This document shows, piece after piece, positions 9,892 through 23,326 of a stretch of DNA of 64,000 nucleotides. The notes beneath the pieces were generated by a model. The model was given only the letters and a program-made list of their open reading frames with translations. It did no database searches and was not told the DNA's origin. How positions within the stretch are numbered: the first letter of the stretch is position 1; every line of letters begins with the position of its first letter. Position numbers and translations under genes: made by a program. Origin of the DNA: Apoderus coryli (lineage: Eukaryota > Arthropoda > Insecta > Coleoptera > Attelabidae); contig OU452200.1 of the NCBI GenBank assembly GCA_911728435.2, positions 28,349,715 through 28,413,714 on the forward strand, written 5' to 3'.

Positions 9892-12800
9892 CATTGGTAC
9901 ATTCATATCGGCGGAGTTTATCAGGAACTCCGCCACTATTTTTCACAATCCCTGTGCCGGCTCCAGACCAGCTCATGAGGCCTCATAGGCCTCTCTAGCA
10001 TCCGCTCTATCCGACGATTCTTGAGTGCCATGGAACTTATTCAAGTTAACGCTGTTATGATCCGTCAAGGCCCTGAGGTCTCCTTGGCATTTGCATACCA
10101 GTTTGTGGTTTCTCAGGGCCAGACAGAGCGTCTACAAAGAACCTCGTTAGTTTTGGCGCCTCACGATTTGATGTTCCTGGAATTCTTACAGCCAAGCTAT
10201 TCTTTCAAAATGGCTAGTCAAGTATCTATGCGTTAATCTACAGCTAGCCGCAGGTACGGTTCTAGTCAATCAAAGGTGGTCACAAAAATTCTTGATATCA
10301 GAACTTGCATCTATAAAATCCAGCTACTATCCATAAGTAACGTAAACCGAGAGATCCTGGATAACAAAGAATCTGGGTACAGAAGATATTTAGGATTTTT
10401 TAACAAATTCTTCATTTCTGATATAGCATATTTCTACCTCCCTCGGTATGTTAATAAATAAAATAGTCTCATGTGATAAAAATCCTCATGAGGTTTACGA
10501 AACACCAATAAAAAAGGTTTATTCATTTGCCAATACAAAACCAGAAAACTGTGGCCGCGTCATTGGGCGTACAGTTTCCAAAAACCATGATAGTTATAAT
10601 ATACCTAACAGTTAATCATGAACGCTTTTGCCCTTGACAATCATTAATTCTGGAATGAAATCAAAGACAAGAACTCGCGCAGTATTTCAGTTTTTAGAAG
10701 CAGGATTTATCCAAAAGCATTGTTTCTATAAGTTGATTTACCTGTGGAATAATTCTGTCTAAAATGGCAACATTGAGATTTTATCTACACTAATAAATCC
10801 CAAACGATTTAATACCTAAAAAACATTTGATGCTGCTAGCTAAGATGCTCCACGAAATTTTCGACAAAATCAGCCAGAATTACCTCAAACGAGTCGGCTG
10901 CTACAGAATTTTCACACAACCATTTGAGTTATACTGTATTTGGAAGTTTAGAAACAAAACTTGAGTCAATCCTTATATATTTTAAAACCTAATTACTAAT
11001 ATATTTGAATTAGAACATGATATATTTTAAAATTACTATAGAATTATTGAATCGATCAATGGGTTTGTATTACAATTCTGGTGAAAAAATGTTTTGTCAT
11101 TGCATCAGTGATATTCCAGATAATATAATATTTATTTATAATAAAGTAAAAATACGTTTGGTGCATAGCGGACAAAATTGCCGATATTACCTAGACATGG
11201 GATTTTGTTTAATTAAGCAGGGCCACAGACTAATTCAATAGAACCAGACCGAATTTAATAATCCTAGGAATAAAGTATATTGAGGTCTTATGTGTGAAAG
11301 TGTATTTTTGATATCAGCATTTGATATATATCTGAGGCGTGTGTAAACATGTGCTTTACGTAATTATTGCAGGTTGTCGCTGTGGTAACGTCAGATGCTA
11401 CCATACTACTGGCCTGGTACCAGAGCCGGTACCAGTCTTCGTTTTGAATAACTTTATGAATAATCGGTTACATCGCGTTCTATAGTAAACACGTATATTT
11501 AATTTTTAATAATTATTGTTCTATAGGCATGTTTGACTTTGGGTATTGCAGTAATAATTTAATTATTATAATCAGTTTGAACTCTACCCGATATAGGTTC
11601 GGGCTCCTTTAACAATGGTATGTTTTTAATATTCTAGTGCCATTTTACTAATGTTTGAATGATTTTTTTGTATATTATGGTAATCAATGTAATACGAGTA
11701 GTTTTAATCATCGAGAACAAAACTATAAATTTACTTATAACAATAATAATAAATTTGCAAAAAAAATAAATTTTTTTACCAAATGGCAAACTTTTAGCCT
11801 ATGGCTATTTTTAAATAACTTAACCATAAATAAAAATATATAAATGTGTGAATACATAGTGGTAATAAGGTATTAAAAATAAATTAAAATGAGATTACCG
11901 TAAATGCAATACTCGACCCAACTTAATCCAACCCTTAACCCTCTAAAAAGTATTGATAATATAAATATATTAATTAATATTGATTGATGTATAATCAGTC
12001 AGCACAAAAGAAAAGAGAATTATTCTTATATATATTTAATATGCACATAAATTTAATAACCAACTTAATAAAACAAAATTACATTAAATATGTATATTTA
12101 TATAACTGACATAAAATAATATTGAATAATAAAGAAGAGCCCTATAACTAACAATAACACTAACATTGCTCCCTCAAATATTCATCCGTTAACACACGAC
12201 GCAGTTTATTTGGCATTGTCTCTTTAAGATCACATCTTAGAGAATTATAATGAAAAACTGCATTATTAGAGTATGATCTTTTAAATATTGTAGGGTATGC
12301 TTGATCATGCTCAGGATATTTCTTAAGTTTAACATTTGCTTCCAGTTTGGGCCATTCTAAAGTTGAGCTTAAAGTTATTGAGTATTTTACAATTTTTTCT
12401 TGTGATTATTACTGCTAATTATAAAACAATACCCACTTCCTACATTGCATTTCAGACAGTTGACATTAAAAACAGTTATTATTAAAATTAAATATGTATA
12501 ATATTAGCATTATTTTGAGTGAGTGATTTGTTATATATTTAAATCTTTAACTCCAAATTTCGTTTTGAAAAATAGGTTAGTTAAACTAATGTGATATAAT
12601 CATCTTTGTCATTTCGTTGTAAAAATTTACTTTTGTAATGTTGATGACGTGACGTCTGATATCTAATTCATTAACTATTAATTAAAGGGGGTCCTCTAAT
12701 ATTTACTTGTGTATATTACCAATGAAAAAGGAAGAATATGCTAAAATGCTTGATATATCTAGCAATTTCCATAGAACAGATTTCTCATTAAAAGGGTATC

Positions 12801-13469
12801 AAGAATTATCATTCGACTAAAATCAAATCTCATTTTATGAAGATATTACACCATAACTCAAGTTAAAAATTAAAATATTCCTCTATAATTAGAAATATAT
12901 CCTATTATATGCTTGAGAAAAAAAAATAAGATCAAAATAACCCCAGACAATAATAAAAAATTAAGTCAATTTCTTCACAAATACAAATTCTTACATTGTA
13001 AGTCTAAATATCAGATTGAAGTGTGAAATTGTTGGAAGTATGCTGGGAGCTATCCATTTTTATCTTATAAATAATTAATAAGCAAAATCTTTCTTTTCAT
13101 TGTGCAACTGACATCGAATTCTATAGCCAACAAATGCATATATGTAGAGAGTTTTATTAATGTATGGGACCCCCTTTATGAGGTGGATACAGTTTTGTTA
13201 TAAAAATGAAAAAAGTGTATATAAATATATGGCATTCAATAATTCCAAAACACTTATGTAAATATTTTATTACAAATAAATGCATAATAAAATCCAATTG
13301 TTTCTTATATTAATACCTTGCAAAAAAAAACAGAAGCACATCTCTTTATCAACAGTAGCAGCAAAAACCTGACAGGTTTAAATGGACACATATTCTGAAA
13401 CCTAGTATTCTCCCTGAGTTTTTGAGCAACCCAAAATTAAGCATTATTGTAGTGAAAAATAGTACAATA
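9892..13469. other. Intergenic; GC-richer unassigned patch at about 9897-10260, otherwise AT-rich
   Basis: Positions 9897-10260 are clearly less AT-rich than their surroundings and open in several frames on both strands, but no domain was recognised; it could be decayed transposon coding sequence. The rest holds no supported gene. No tRNA, rRNA or other RNA gene was recognised. Confidence 0.4.
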
Positions 13470-14725
13470 CGAGGGTTGCCTTTTATATTTCGGGATTTGG
13501 CAACTCTGGTGTTGCAATCTAGCAACTGACAGCTCTATCGTAAAGTTGGACATTTTTGAGGTTATACGTACTTGTGTTGTTTACAATAACTTAAAAGATT
13601 CCTCTCGGCCCAAAAATGGAATTAAATCGTGAACATTTTCGTGCGATTATTTTTTGTAACTTTCGAAGTGGATTAACTCAGCAACAGTGCATAATGAACT
13701 TAATTAAATTTTTGGCGATGAAGCTCCATCAAGCACTAGTGTTTATCGATGGTATGGTGAATTCAATCGTGGTCGTAGTTCACTCCAAGACGAATTTCGT
13801 TAAGGTCGTCCAAAATCAGTTGTTGTTCCGAAAACCATTGATACTGTGCGCGAACTGATATTGCAAGATCATCATGTGACCTATCGAGAGATTGAGACAA
13901 CCTTAGACATGAGTGGGACCAGCATTCAATATTGCATAAACATTTGACTGTCAAAAAAAATTGTTCACGTTGGATCCCACAGAATTTGTCAATCGCTCAA
14001 AAAAGGCTCGTGTCCATTTGTCAAAAGAAATGCTCAAAAAATACGATCGCGGTGCTTCGAAACACGTCTATGACATGGTGACAGATGATGAATCGTAGAT
14101 TTACGCGTATGAGCCCGAAAGTAAACAGCAGTCGACTGTATGGGTGTTTCAAGATGCGCCAAATCCAACAAAAGTTGTTCGCGCACGAAGCACTTCCAAG
14201 CAAATGGTCGCCTGTTTTTTTCGGAAAATTGGACATGTCGATGTACCACTAGAACAACGCAGAAGAGTCCATTCTAAGTCGTACACAACCATTTGTTTGC
14301 CAGTTGTCTTCCAAGAAATCAGGAAAACCAACCGCCGAAGACGGAGCACTCTTCACCACGACAATGCGAGCTCTCACACATCGGTTCAAACAACTGCATT
14401 TTTGAGCACCCAAAACATCGATTTGATGAGTCATCCGCCGTATAGTCCTGACTTGGCACCGAATGACTTCTTTTTATTCCCGTAACGTAACAAACAAACT
14501 GAGAGGTCAACGTTTTTCGACACCTGAAGAAGCGGTTGCTGCATTCAGAATACATGTTTTGGAGATAGCTCAATCAGAGTGACAAAACTGCTTCGACAGT
14601 TGGTTCAAACGCATGCAAAAGTATATAGATCTTCATGGGGAATATTTTGAAAAACAATAAAGTGATTTTCGATGATTAATATTTGTTTTTGTTCTCTACT
14701 CCCGAAATATAAAAGGCAACCCTCG
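13470..14725 (+). mobile_element. Mariner element (DD34D), complete ends, dead transposase
   Basis: The element is 1256 bp, flanked by TA on both sides (13468-13469 and 14726-14727). Its terminal inverted repeats are perfect for 26 bp, starting CGAGGGTTGCCTTTTATATT. Length, TA target and transposase type fit a classical mariner. Perfect ends with a multiply broken gene suggest moderate age or mobilisation in trans. Confidence 0.9.
13616..14661 (+). pseudogene. Mariner transposase, broken
   Basis: Translation begins MELNREHFRAIIF at 13616 and shows the mariner helix-turn-helix region, then HDNASSHTSVQTTAF with the second catalytic Asp and YSPDLAPNDFFLFP with the third; 34 residues separate them, the DD34D signature. 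The C-terminal part (STPEEAVAAFRIHVLEIAQS, then MQK, DLHGEYFEKQ) is also present. It is broken by frameshifts in the N-terminal part (near 13700-13790), by TAG at 14096-14098 where a Trp is expected after DDES, by a frameshift after 14482 giving TAA at 14483-14485, and by TGA near 14580 where Trp is expected. Non-functional. Confidence 0.85.
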
Positions 14726-16461
14726 TATATACTTAGGTAGAGAAGTAAGCTTTCTCAACCGAGGTATATATACAATTTTTTTACTATTAACTGACAGATT
14801 GGTCAAACTGGCAGAATTTAATCAAATTAAACTAATCGAATTTTCGGCAAAATTTTACAAAAAAAAAATACCATATTATTAATTCTTTATTAAATAATGT
14901 TTAACAATTTTTAAGTACGTTGTACTACTACTGTTTAAATTATAACAGTTTGTTTTATTTTGTTTATAATTATTATTAACTTAATAAAAAAATTTATTGG
15001 TGGTGTTGGTTATTACTGTGACATTTCGTGGTGTTTATTATTGTTAGAGTCAAAATCAACAATGTTTCTATTAACCTAGGTATTTTTTCATAATTATTCT
15101 ATTTACCGTGGGAGAGGTATGACACTTCTTAAGGATTTAACTTAATAATGTTAATTTCTCATGTGAGTAGTAAAAAATAGTTATTTTTGTAATAAGTATG
15201 CGAAGTATAATTTCGCGTATTGAGACAAAAATAATATCTGTTGAATGAGCGAAATTTCTTCGCACACATATTACATACAACTTTTTGCGATTTGCACACT
15301 CATACCGGAAAAGTCAAAGAGGCCGTTTGAAAAGACAAACAGTCAATTCAAACAGTGCACTGGTGTAAAACGAAAAAACTTGAACAAGTGAGCGGAAATG
15401 TTCTGTTAGCATATTTGGAAACGAATTAACTATCGACTACTTTTGACAGTTGTAAAAAAAATTATTAGACTGCATGAAAAAAGTGTAGTCGTTTATAATA
15501 ATTATTGTGTGACAACTGTGCTGTCGAATTGCCATTTATTTGTTATGGTCATGCTTTAAATATTAGTATTCAACAAAAGTACATTTCGAAAATTTTACGC
15601 ATAAATATTTAGCGTTTTAATTGAATAATCATCTTATTTTAATCCAACATTGAACTTTCTGATTTATTCCTATTTTTTTGTATTTGAAGGTAAAACTAAT
15701 TAATAGTTTTTGGAAAAACCTTTTTTAGGAAATCTATACAAGCTACGAGTATATTGAGACGGCTCTATGTGAGTTCTCGTATCAATACTTGTTTTTAATT
15801 TTAAAGATATTAATTGCATAAAGTGGAAAGTACCAATATGTATTGTAAATAAGTCCGTTTAGAAATTTTTTGAATAATATGTTCCGGTTAAAGGAATATT
15901 CTGTGCATGTGTTTATTTAGATGTAAAACGAATAATAATTAGCATGTTAAACATCTATTAGGTAATAACTAAATGACATAGTTTTGTCTTGGTCTCATTC
16001 CCATTAAAAAATTTAATAGCTGCTTTTAAGTAATGTCATATAGTGAGGTCATTCTATTCAGACATTTTTTTTTCCAATCATAAATATAATGTAGGTTGCT
16101 TTATAAAAAGTACACTTTTTTAATAGCATTTTTATGTAAAAACAAAATTTATTAATAATAACTTCATATCTACGGAAGGAAACAATAAAGACGAGAAACT
16201 TTCTGAGATATTTTTTTTTAGTTGAATGTTGTAGTGTTTTGCCTTATGGGAATAGAAACAATTTGATCTTAAACTACTTCTTAAGTGTAACTTTACATTA
16301 TTTAGTTGAACGAGAGGATTTTTTTTGTTAATTAGATGTCTTTATTGTTCCTAAAAAATTAGAAATACCGTTAAAAAAACTAAAATGTAGATGGAGCCAG
16401 CCAAATAAAAATTTATGTCTGTACGATTATATCTATTATTAAATTGAGGTGCAGTTTTATC
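14726..16461. other. AT-rich intergenic stretch, nothing recognised
   Basis: No coding motif, RNA gene or paired terminal repeat was found between the mariner and the next MITE. Confidence 0.5.
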
Positions 16462-17015
16462 CAAGGTGTTTCTCAAAAAGCTGGTCAAAATTTGTGGCCG
16501 AATTGGGGACGTCTAATCATGAAAAAAACCTAAATTGTAATTTTTCGAAAAGTCCTTATTTACAGATGACTGCCTGAGGACGATTTTTTTGAAATATTTT
16601 CGAAACGAGTAAAGATGAATTAATCAAATGTAGCATATTTATTCACCTAGTTATATGTCGTAAACTGCCATGAAATTGAATAAAAAAGGATGGCCATAGA
16701 CGGGTAAACGGGGGGACCCTTGCCCTAATTATAACTTTTTTTCCTTGTGACTTTTATTCCATTTGTGCAAATATGTGATAAAATAAAGCTTTCTACATAA
16801 AAAAGGGTTACTTGTTTTTTCTCGAAAAATTTAAAGGTTGGTAAATAATCTTTACTAGTTGCAATTTCAAAAAAATCGTCCTCAGGCAATCATCTTTAAC
16901 ACCCTGTATCTTTGTAAATAAGGACTTTTTGAAAAATTACAATTTAGGTTTTTTTCATAATTAGACGGCCCCAATTCGCTCACAAAATTTAACCACCCAT
17001 TTTAGAAACACCTTG
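16462..17015. mobile_element. Palindromic MITE, Tc1/mariner-like ends
   Basis: The two ends are inverted copies over roughly 110-150 bp: CAAGGTGTTTCT at both tips, then GAATTGGGGxCGTCTAAT, TAAATTGTAATTTTTCGAAAAG-like sequence and a TGCCTGAGGACGATTTTTTT core. The right end is followed by TA and the left is preceded by TC, probably a mutated TA. No coding capacity is seen in the centre. The size (554 bp) and structure fit a non-autonomous Tc1/mariner derivative. Confidence 0.75.
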
Positions 17016-17354
17016 TATATTCCACCATACAGTCGATTCCTCGTATGTCAATTAATAACATTGTGAAAACTTTTAAACGTCTATTTTTATGTCAAGAATT
17101 TGAAGTTTGATTTGAATTTATGATACCCTTTATTTTTAGAAGGGTAAGGCATTATGTCGTCATGATCAATTGAAATAATAGCTATATATCACCGAAGATC
17201 TTGAGATCGGGTGATAAAAATTATCATTCGATGGTAGATGGATCTTAAGAAAACAGGAAAATTATTATCCGAAAGTAAACCTATCACATTGTGTTATATA
17301 TAATAAAAGTAAATAGAAAAACAAATTTTTAATGTCATTCTAGTAAGACTTATA

Positions 17355-19440
17355 CAGGGTGGTCCAACGAAAAGTTTGCACCTAGCTTTTCTCTTTTTTT
17401 TGTAGTCGAATGCGAAAATGCTCGGACACGTCGATTTTGCTTTTGAGGGGGACACATTTTAAACATATTTTTCGATCTGCGCCTTTAACCCCCTAGCGGG
17501 GGTGAGTAACAACCCTAAAATTTTAAATGGAAAGAGGGGTCTAATGACATATCATTTGAAAGGACACAAAATTGTCTTTCTAATGATTCCCTATTTGTCG
17601 AATTTTACTAAAACAGTTAATACGAAAACGACTTTAAAGACATTAAGCCGATAATTTTGGTATTAATGAGAAATACAAATAAGTTTTAATTATTACGACT
17701 GAAAACAACTACAATCATTTCTAAATTATTTACTTTGAAGAAAAACGGGATTTCAAAAACACTATCTTATTTATCAGAACTAAATTCCTCACTAATTGTT
17801 TGCGTTTTTTGTTGAAATAAAAACTGCAGATACGTGTAGGAAAAGAATTTACACCGTTTATTTTGGTCTTTTCATTGATTCAGTTTGGTTGCTTCTCAAG
17901 TTATTTTACTTTTACCGTACAAAATGATTTATTCCATTCTAGAACGAGTTGAAATTGTTAAACTTTATTTTCAAAATAATAGTAGTGCTAGACTTACGGC
18001 TCGCTTATTTAATGAGAGACATCCCGATAAAAATGTGAATGATGTGTACGTTGGCAAGTTAGTTAAAAAGTTTGTAGATACCGGATCTGTCTGTAATGTA
18101 AAACACCAGCCGCAGAAACCGATCAGAAATGAAGCTGTGGAAGTCGCTGTTTTAGGGCATGTTGAAATGGATCATAGTCAAAGTACCCGTCAACTAGCTG
18201 AAGCCTCAGGTGTCTCCCGTTCGTCCATAATACGAATTTTAAAAGCGTACAAATTTCATCCGTACAAAATCAAATTAGTACAGGAACTAAATGAGGATGA
18301 TCCTGATAGAAGGCTGCAATTTTGTGAAGCAATGAGCCAGCGTTTAATTGAAGATCCGCAATTATTATTTAACATTTGTTTTTCCGACGAATGCACATTT
18401 TATTTGAATGGAGCTGTAAATAGGCACAATTGCCGTTACTGGGATGACAGTAACCCACATTTATTCCGTGAGGTTCATACCCAGTATCCTCAAAAAATAA
18501 ACGTCTGGTGTGGCATATTAGGAAATCATATTATAGGACCACTTTTTATTCCTGGAAATTTAACTGGTGAAGTGTACCTAAACATGCTTGAAGACACAAT
18601 TGATCCTTTAATAACACAAATAATAGAAGATGACCAAAATCATACTGCTGATCGGCTTTATTTCCAGCAAGATGGAGCACCTCCGCACTATGTGGCTCCT
18701 GTAAGACAGTTCTTAGATGACCGGTTCCCTGGACGGTGGATTGGAAGGAGGGGCCCAATTGAATGGCCTGCCAGGTCACCGGATTTATCGCCTTTAGACT
18801 TTTTTCTTTGGGGGCACTTAAAAAATAAATGTTTTGCACGAAGCCCGAGTCCATAGAAGATCTTCGCCAACGCATTACAGAAGAGTGCAGAAACATAACA
18901 CCTGATATGCTACAAAATGTTAGAAATAGATTTGAACAAAATCTGTATTATTGTATGGAATCAAATGGGTCACATTTTCAACATTTGTTAATGTAACGTT
19001 TTAATAAATCAATTTAACAGCTTGTTTACTTTTTTTACAAAGCAATGTTAAAACTAACAAACATTGGAATGTACTAACGATTGCAGGTGTTTTCACTCGC
19101 AATAATTAAAACTTATTTGTATTTCTCATTAATACCAAAATTATCGGCTTAATGTCTTTAAAGTCGTTTTCGTATTAACTGTTTTAGTAAAATTCGACAA
19201 ATAGGGTATCATTAGAAAGACAATTTTGTGTCCTTTCAAATGATATGTCATTAGACCCCTCTTTCCATTTAAAATTTTAGGGTTGTTACTCACCCCCGCT
19301 AGGGGGTTAAAGGCGCAGATCGAAAAATATGTTTAAAATGTGTCCCCCTCAAAAGCAAAATCGACGTGTCCGAGCATTTTCGCATTCGACTACAAAAAAA
19401 AGAGAAAAGCTAGGTGCAAACTTTTCGTTGGACCACCCTG
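17355..19440 (+). mobile_element. DD41D-type mariner element, copy 1
   Basis: 2086 bp between TA dinucleotides (17353-17354 and 19441-19442). The terminal inverted repeats begin CAGGGTGGTCCAACGAAAAG and extend about 350 bp (17355-17708 and 19087-19440), much longer than the 26-30 bp usual for mariner. The element is nearly identical to the copy at 21240-23326. Differences seen by eye: T/A near 17588, T/C near 17799, G/A near 17865, G/C near 18245 and a missing C near 18837. The flanks are unrelated to those of copy 2, so these are separate insertions. Confidence 0.9.
17924..18996 (+). pseudogene. DD41D mariner transposase, frameshifted copy
   Basis: Starts MIYSILERVEIVKLY at ATG 17924 and matches the intact copy for 305 codons, through all three catalytic Asp positions, until one C is missing at about 18837 (TTTTGCACG against TTTTGCCACG). 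The frame then runs to a stop at 18854-18856 after seven altered residues; the original C-terminus would end at TAA 18994-18996. Residue 108 is Ala (GCG) where the other copy has Pro in a KPYKFHPYK segment. The last 52 residues are lost, so the protein is probably impaired. The single lesion points to recent decay. Confidence 0.85.
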
Positions 19441-21239
19441 TATATACAATATATTAAAGAAAACCAAAGAAATCTTTAGTTGCCTACTTGGGTATTACAG
19501 TTTAGCCTAGATTTATCTTCGAATGGCTATTACGGCATTAAATTATGCCTTTTTAAACCATACAACAATGAGATTAAGACACACTTTCCTTTCATTTACG
19601 CTACAATATTTTGTTCCTACATAAACTCAGACATAACAATATTACTGCATTATTATAAAAACATCAAAAACAGAGAGGGAAAGTACTCTGTTCTACATTT
19701 GGCCTTAAACTTGTCTCCAATGCGCTCTCATTATACTGTGTGTTTGTTATGAAATCAACTACTGTTATTATTATAATTTTGTATTGTGGTTTGAGAATGA
19801 TATTGTCCTTTCTTTTTTGTTAACGGACATAATAAGATCAATCTTTTATATTATTTATTAAATATGTAAATATAGTATAATTATGGAAGTTTCTTATTAC
19901 AAGTTTATTAAACAGTATTGATCTTTTCAATGTAGGTCATTATTGTTAATATTTTAAATTATTCTTTATAATTCAAGTGATTTTTTTGTTACATTGATTA
20001 GTAGGTATTTTGCATAATTGCATTACGTAGAAGAGAGATTATGGATTTATTCAAATGTCCTGTCTGGTATTACTTCGAACGTATGTGTGTGTATGTGTAT
20101 CTTTTGATATTATTTATTATTGTTGAATTTTAAATTATTTTTCTTAATCGAGTACGGAGCCCGGTATTACCGCGGTGGTTTAAAACTAGTAACTATTGGA
20201 TGACTAGTCTGCAGGATATTAAGCAATATCCAATTAAATGTTTATTCGTACTTTCCCGAAAAAACAAACATATGTTCATAATCAGTGGAAGAATGTAGCA
20301 GATTTGATTATCAGATAAAAATGAAATCGACTAGAAAGCTTTTCAGTTGTTATAATGGCATTTTGTTATTTAAAGCTTAAGTTTTCAGCTCATGACATCT
20401 CACTTTTCGTAATTTTCCCTTCTGATTAATGTAAATAACACAATGGTCATACTTGTTGCTGCAATTCTTATTAAAGGTTTCTTCTTAAATTTGACATTCT
20501 GAAAGGGTTCGGGTTTTTCTTAAACATAACATTCTGAAGGGGTTCGAGTGTCGACTAAACTCCAATGATCATTCCAAAAATAAGTGGTCGTGAGTTTAGT
20601 GTTGAACTTATTATTTTGGAAGGAGTCGCCTTTGGTGCACTTTCGCGCAATGTAAATGTTCAGCGGTACAACACAAAAATAGAACGCGCACCAATTCAGT
20701 TTAGTATTCCGCCGATGAGGCTCTATATCTTACAGATCATATAGAATTTAAGAACTTTCTTGGTCTAATATTAAATTAGGGATGTGGATATTTTACAAGT
20801 TAAGTCACAGGACACACTATTTTTGTCAGAAAACCAGAAGGTGGTCATGTCGCATAACGCTGAAATTAGTTGATTGTATCTAGTTCATAAACATGGAATC
20901 TAAAATATTTTTCTGAATGTCATCGAAATTTAATCACCTTGTATATATATAGTGTATTTCTTGTAACAACCTCTTGCCCTAAAAATTTCAATAATAAAAA
21001 AGTAAAAATCGAATCGAAATGAAATAACAACTTCACTCAAGAATGGACTACTTTTTCAAACTATAACCACTTTTCTATTTGAAGTCGAGATATAATATAC
21101 CACTTGTATGATTTTATTGTGTTCTTACACACATTACGTGAATTTTACGAATTATTCTTTTATGCAATCGTAAATAATCCTGGGTTTATAAAATATGTTT
21201 TCAAGTTCATGATTTTGTTTATATTAGTACTATATTATA
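19441..21239. other. Spacer between the two mariner copies; small tandem duplication at 20476-20548
   Basis: AT-rich. A unit of about 36 bp containing ACATTCTGAAxGGGTTCGxG is repeated once in tandem at 20476-20548. A GC-richer patch (20560-20740) opens briefly in one frame but matches nothing I recognise. Confidence 0.4.
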
Positions 21240-23326
21240 CAGGGTGGTCCAACGAAAAGTTTGCACCTAGCTTTTCTCTTTTTTTTGTAGTCGAATGCGA
21301 AAATGCTCGGACACGTCGATTTTGCTTTTGAGGGGGACACATTTTAAACATATTTTTCGATCTGCGCCTTTAACCCCCTAGCGGGGGTGAGTAACAACCC
21401 TAAAATTTTAAATGGAAAGAGGGGTCTAATGACATATCATTTGAAAGGACACAAAATTGTCTTTCTAATGATACCCTATTTGTCGAATTTTACTAAAACA
21501 GTTAATACGAAAACGACTTTAAAGACATTAAGCCGATAATTTTGGTATTAATGAGAAATACAAATAAGTTTTAATTATTACGACTGAAAACAACTACAAT
21601 CATTTCTAAATTATTTACTTTGAAGAAAAACGGGATTTCAAAAACACTATCTTATTTATCAGAACTAAATTCCTCACTAATCGTTTGCGTTTTTTGTTGA
21701 AATAAAAACTGCAGATACGTGTAGGAAAAGAATTTACACCGTTTATTTTAGTCTTTTCATTGATTCAGTTTGGTTGCTTCTCAAGTTATTTTACTTTTAC
21801 CGTACAAAATGATTTATTCCATTCTAGAACGAGTTGAAATTGTTAAACTTTATTTTCAAAATAATAGTAGTGCTAGACTTACGGCTCGCTTATTTAATGA
21901 GAGACATCCCGATAAAAATGTGAATGATGTGTACGTTGGCAAGTTAGTTAAAAAGTTTGTAGATACCGGATCTGTCTGTAATGTAAAACACCAGCCGCAG
22001 AAACCGATCAGAAATGAAGCTGTGGAAGTCGCTGTTTTAGGGCATGTTGAAATGGATCATAGTCAAAGTACCCGTCAACTAGCTGAAGCCTCAGGTGTCT
22101 CCCGTTCGTCCATAATACGAATTTTAAAACCGTACAAATTTCATCCGTACAAAATCAAATTAGTACAGGAACTAAATGAGGATGATCCTGATAGAAGGCT
22201 GCAATTTTGTGAAGCAATGAGCCAGCGTTTAATTGAAGATCCGCAATTATTATTTAACATTTGTTTTTCCGACGAATGCACATTTTATTTGAATGGAGCT
22301 GTAAATAGGCACAATTGCCGTTACTGGGATGACAGTAACCCACATTTATTCCGTGAGGTTCATACCCAGTATCCTCAAAAAATAAACGTCTGGTGTGGCA
22401 TATTAGGAAATCATATTATAGGACCACTTTTTATTCCTGGAAATTTAACTGGTGAAGTGTACCTAAACATGCTTGAAGACACAATTGATCCTTTAATAAC
22501 ACAAATAATAGAAGATGACCAAAATCATACTGCTGATCGGCTTTATTTCCAGCAAGATGGAGCACCTCCGCACTATGTGGCTCCTGTAAGACAGTTCTTA
22601 GATGACCGGTTCCCTGGACGGTGGATTGGAAGGAGGGGCCCAATTGAATGGCCTGCCAGGTCACCGGATTTATCGCCTTTAGACTTTTTTCTTTGGGGGC
22701 ACTTAAAAAATAAATGTTTTGCCACGAAGCCCGAGTCCATAGAAGATCTTCGCCAACGCATTACAGAAGAGTGCAGAAACATAACACCTGATATGCTACA
22801 AAATGTTAGAAATAGATTTGAACAAAATCTGTATTATTGTATGGAATCAAATGGGTCACATTTTCAACATTTGTTAATGTAACGTTTTAATAAATCAATT
22901 TAACAGCTTGTTTACTTTTTTTACAAAGCAATGTTAAAACTAACAAACATTGGAATGTACTAACGATTGCAGGTGTTTTCACTCGCAATAATTAAAACTT
23001 ATTTGTATTTCTCATTAATACCAAAATTATCGGCTTAATGTCTTTAAAGTCGTTTTCGTATTAACTGTTTTAGTAAAATTCGACAAATAGGGTATCATTA
23101 GAAAGACAATTTTGTGTCCTTTCAAATGATATGTCATTAGACCCCTCTTTCCATTTAAAATTTTAGGGTTGTTACTCACCCCCGCTAGGGGGTTAAAGGC
23201 GCAGATCGAAAAATATGTTTAAAATGTGTCCCCCTCAAAAGCAAAATCGACGTGTCCGAGCATTTTCGCATTCGACTACAAAAAAAAGAGAAAAGCTAGG
23301 TGCAAACTTTTCGTTGGACCACCCTG
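21240..23326 (+). mobile_element. DD41D-type mariner element, copy 2 (intact)
   Basis: 2087 bp between TA dinucleotides (21238-21239 and 23327-23328), with inverted repeats of about 350 bp like copy 1 and an uninterrupted transposase. Being full length and almost identical to its neighbour 1.8 kb away, it is the best candidate in this window for a recently or currently mobile element. Confidence 0.92.
21809..22882 (+). CDS. Mariner-family transposase, DD41D type, intact
   Basis: 357 residues from ATG 21809; an in-frame TTG 39 bases upstream is less likely. The N-terminal half carries the DNA-binding helix-turn-helix pair (ILERVEIVKLYFQNN; STRQLAEASGVSRSSIIRIL), then the linker KPYKFHPYKIK. 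Catalytic acids are Asp155 (FSDECTFYLNG), Asp250 (YFQQDGAPPHY) and Asp292 (SPDLSPLDFFLWGHLK). Spacing between the second and third is 41 residues, which I recall as the mark of the rosa/Visitor lineage within the IS630-Tc1-mariner superfamily rather than classical DD34D mariner. Conserved VWCGI and RSPDLSPLDFFLWG motifs support a functional fold. The enzyme would cut and paste the element through its terminal repeats in the nucleus. No lesion is visible. Confidence 0.9.
   Translation: MIYSILERVEIVKLYFQNNSSARLTARLFNERHPDKNVNDVYVGKLVKKFVDTGSVCNVKHQPQKPIRNEAVEVAVLGHVEMDHSQSTRQLAEASGVSRSSIIRILKPYKFHPYKIKLVQELNEDDPDRRLQFCEAMSQRLIEDPQLLFNICFSDECTFYLNGAVNRHNCRYWDDSNPHLFREVHTQYPQKINVWCGILGNHIIGPLFIPGNLTGEVYLNMLEDTIDPLITQIIEDDQNHTADRLYFQQDGAPPHYVAPVRQFLDDRFPGRWIGRRGPIEWPARSPDLSPLDFFLWGHLKNKCFATKPESIEDLRQRITEECRNITPDMLQNVRNRFEQNLYYCMESNGSHFQHLLM

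Noticed and set aside
18546..22782. Minus-strand frames within both mariner copies
   Set aside because: They are shadows of the transposase gene and identical in both copies only because the elements are.
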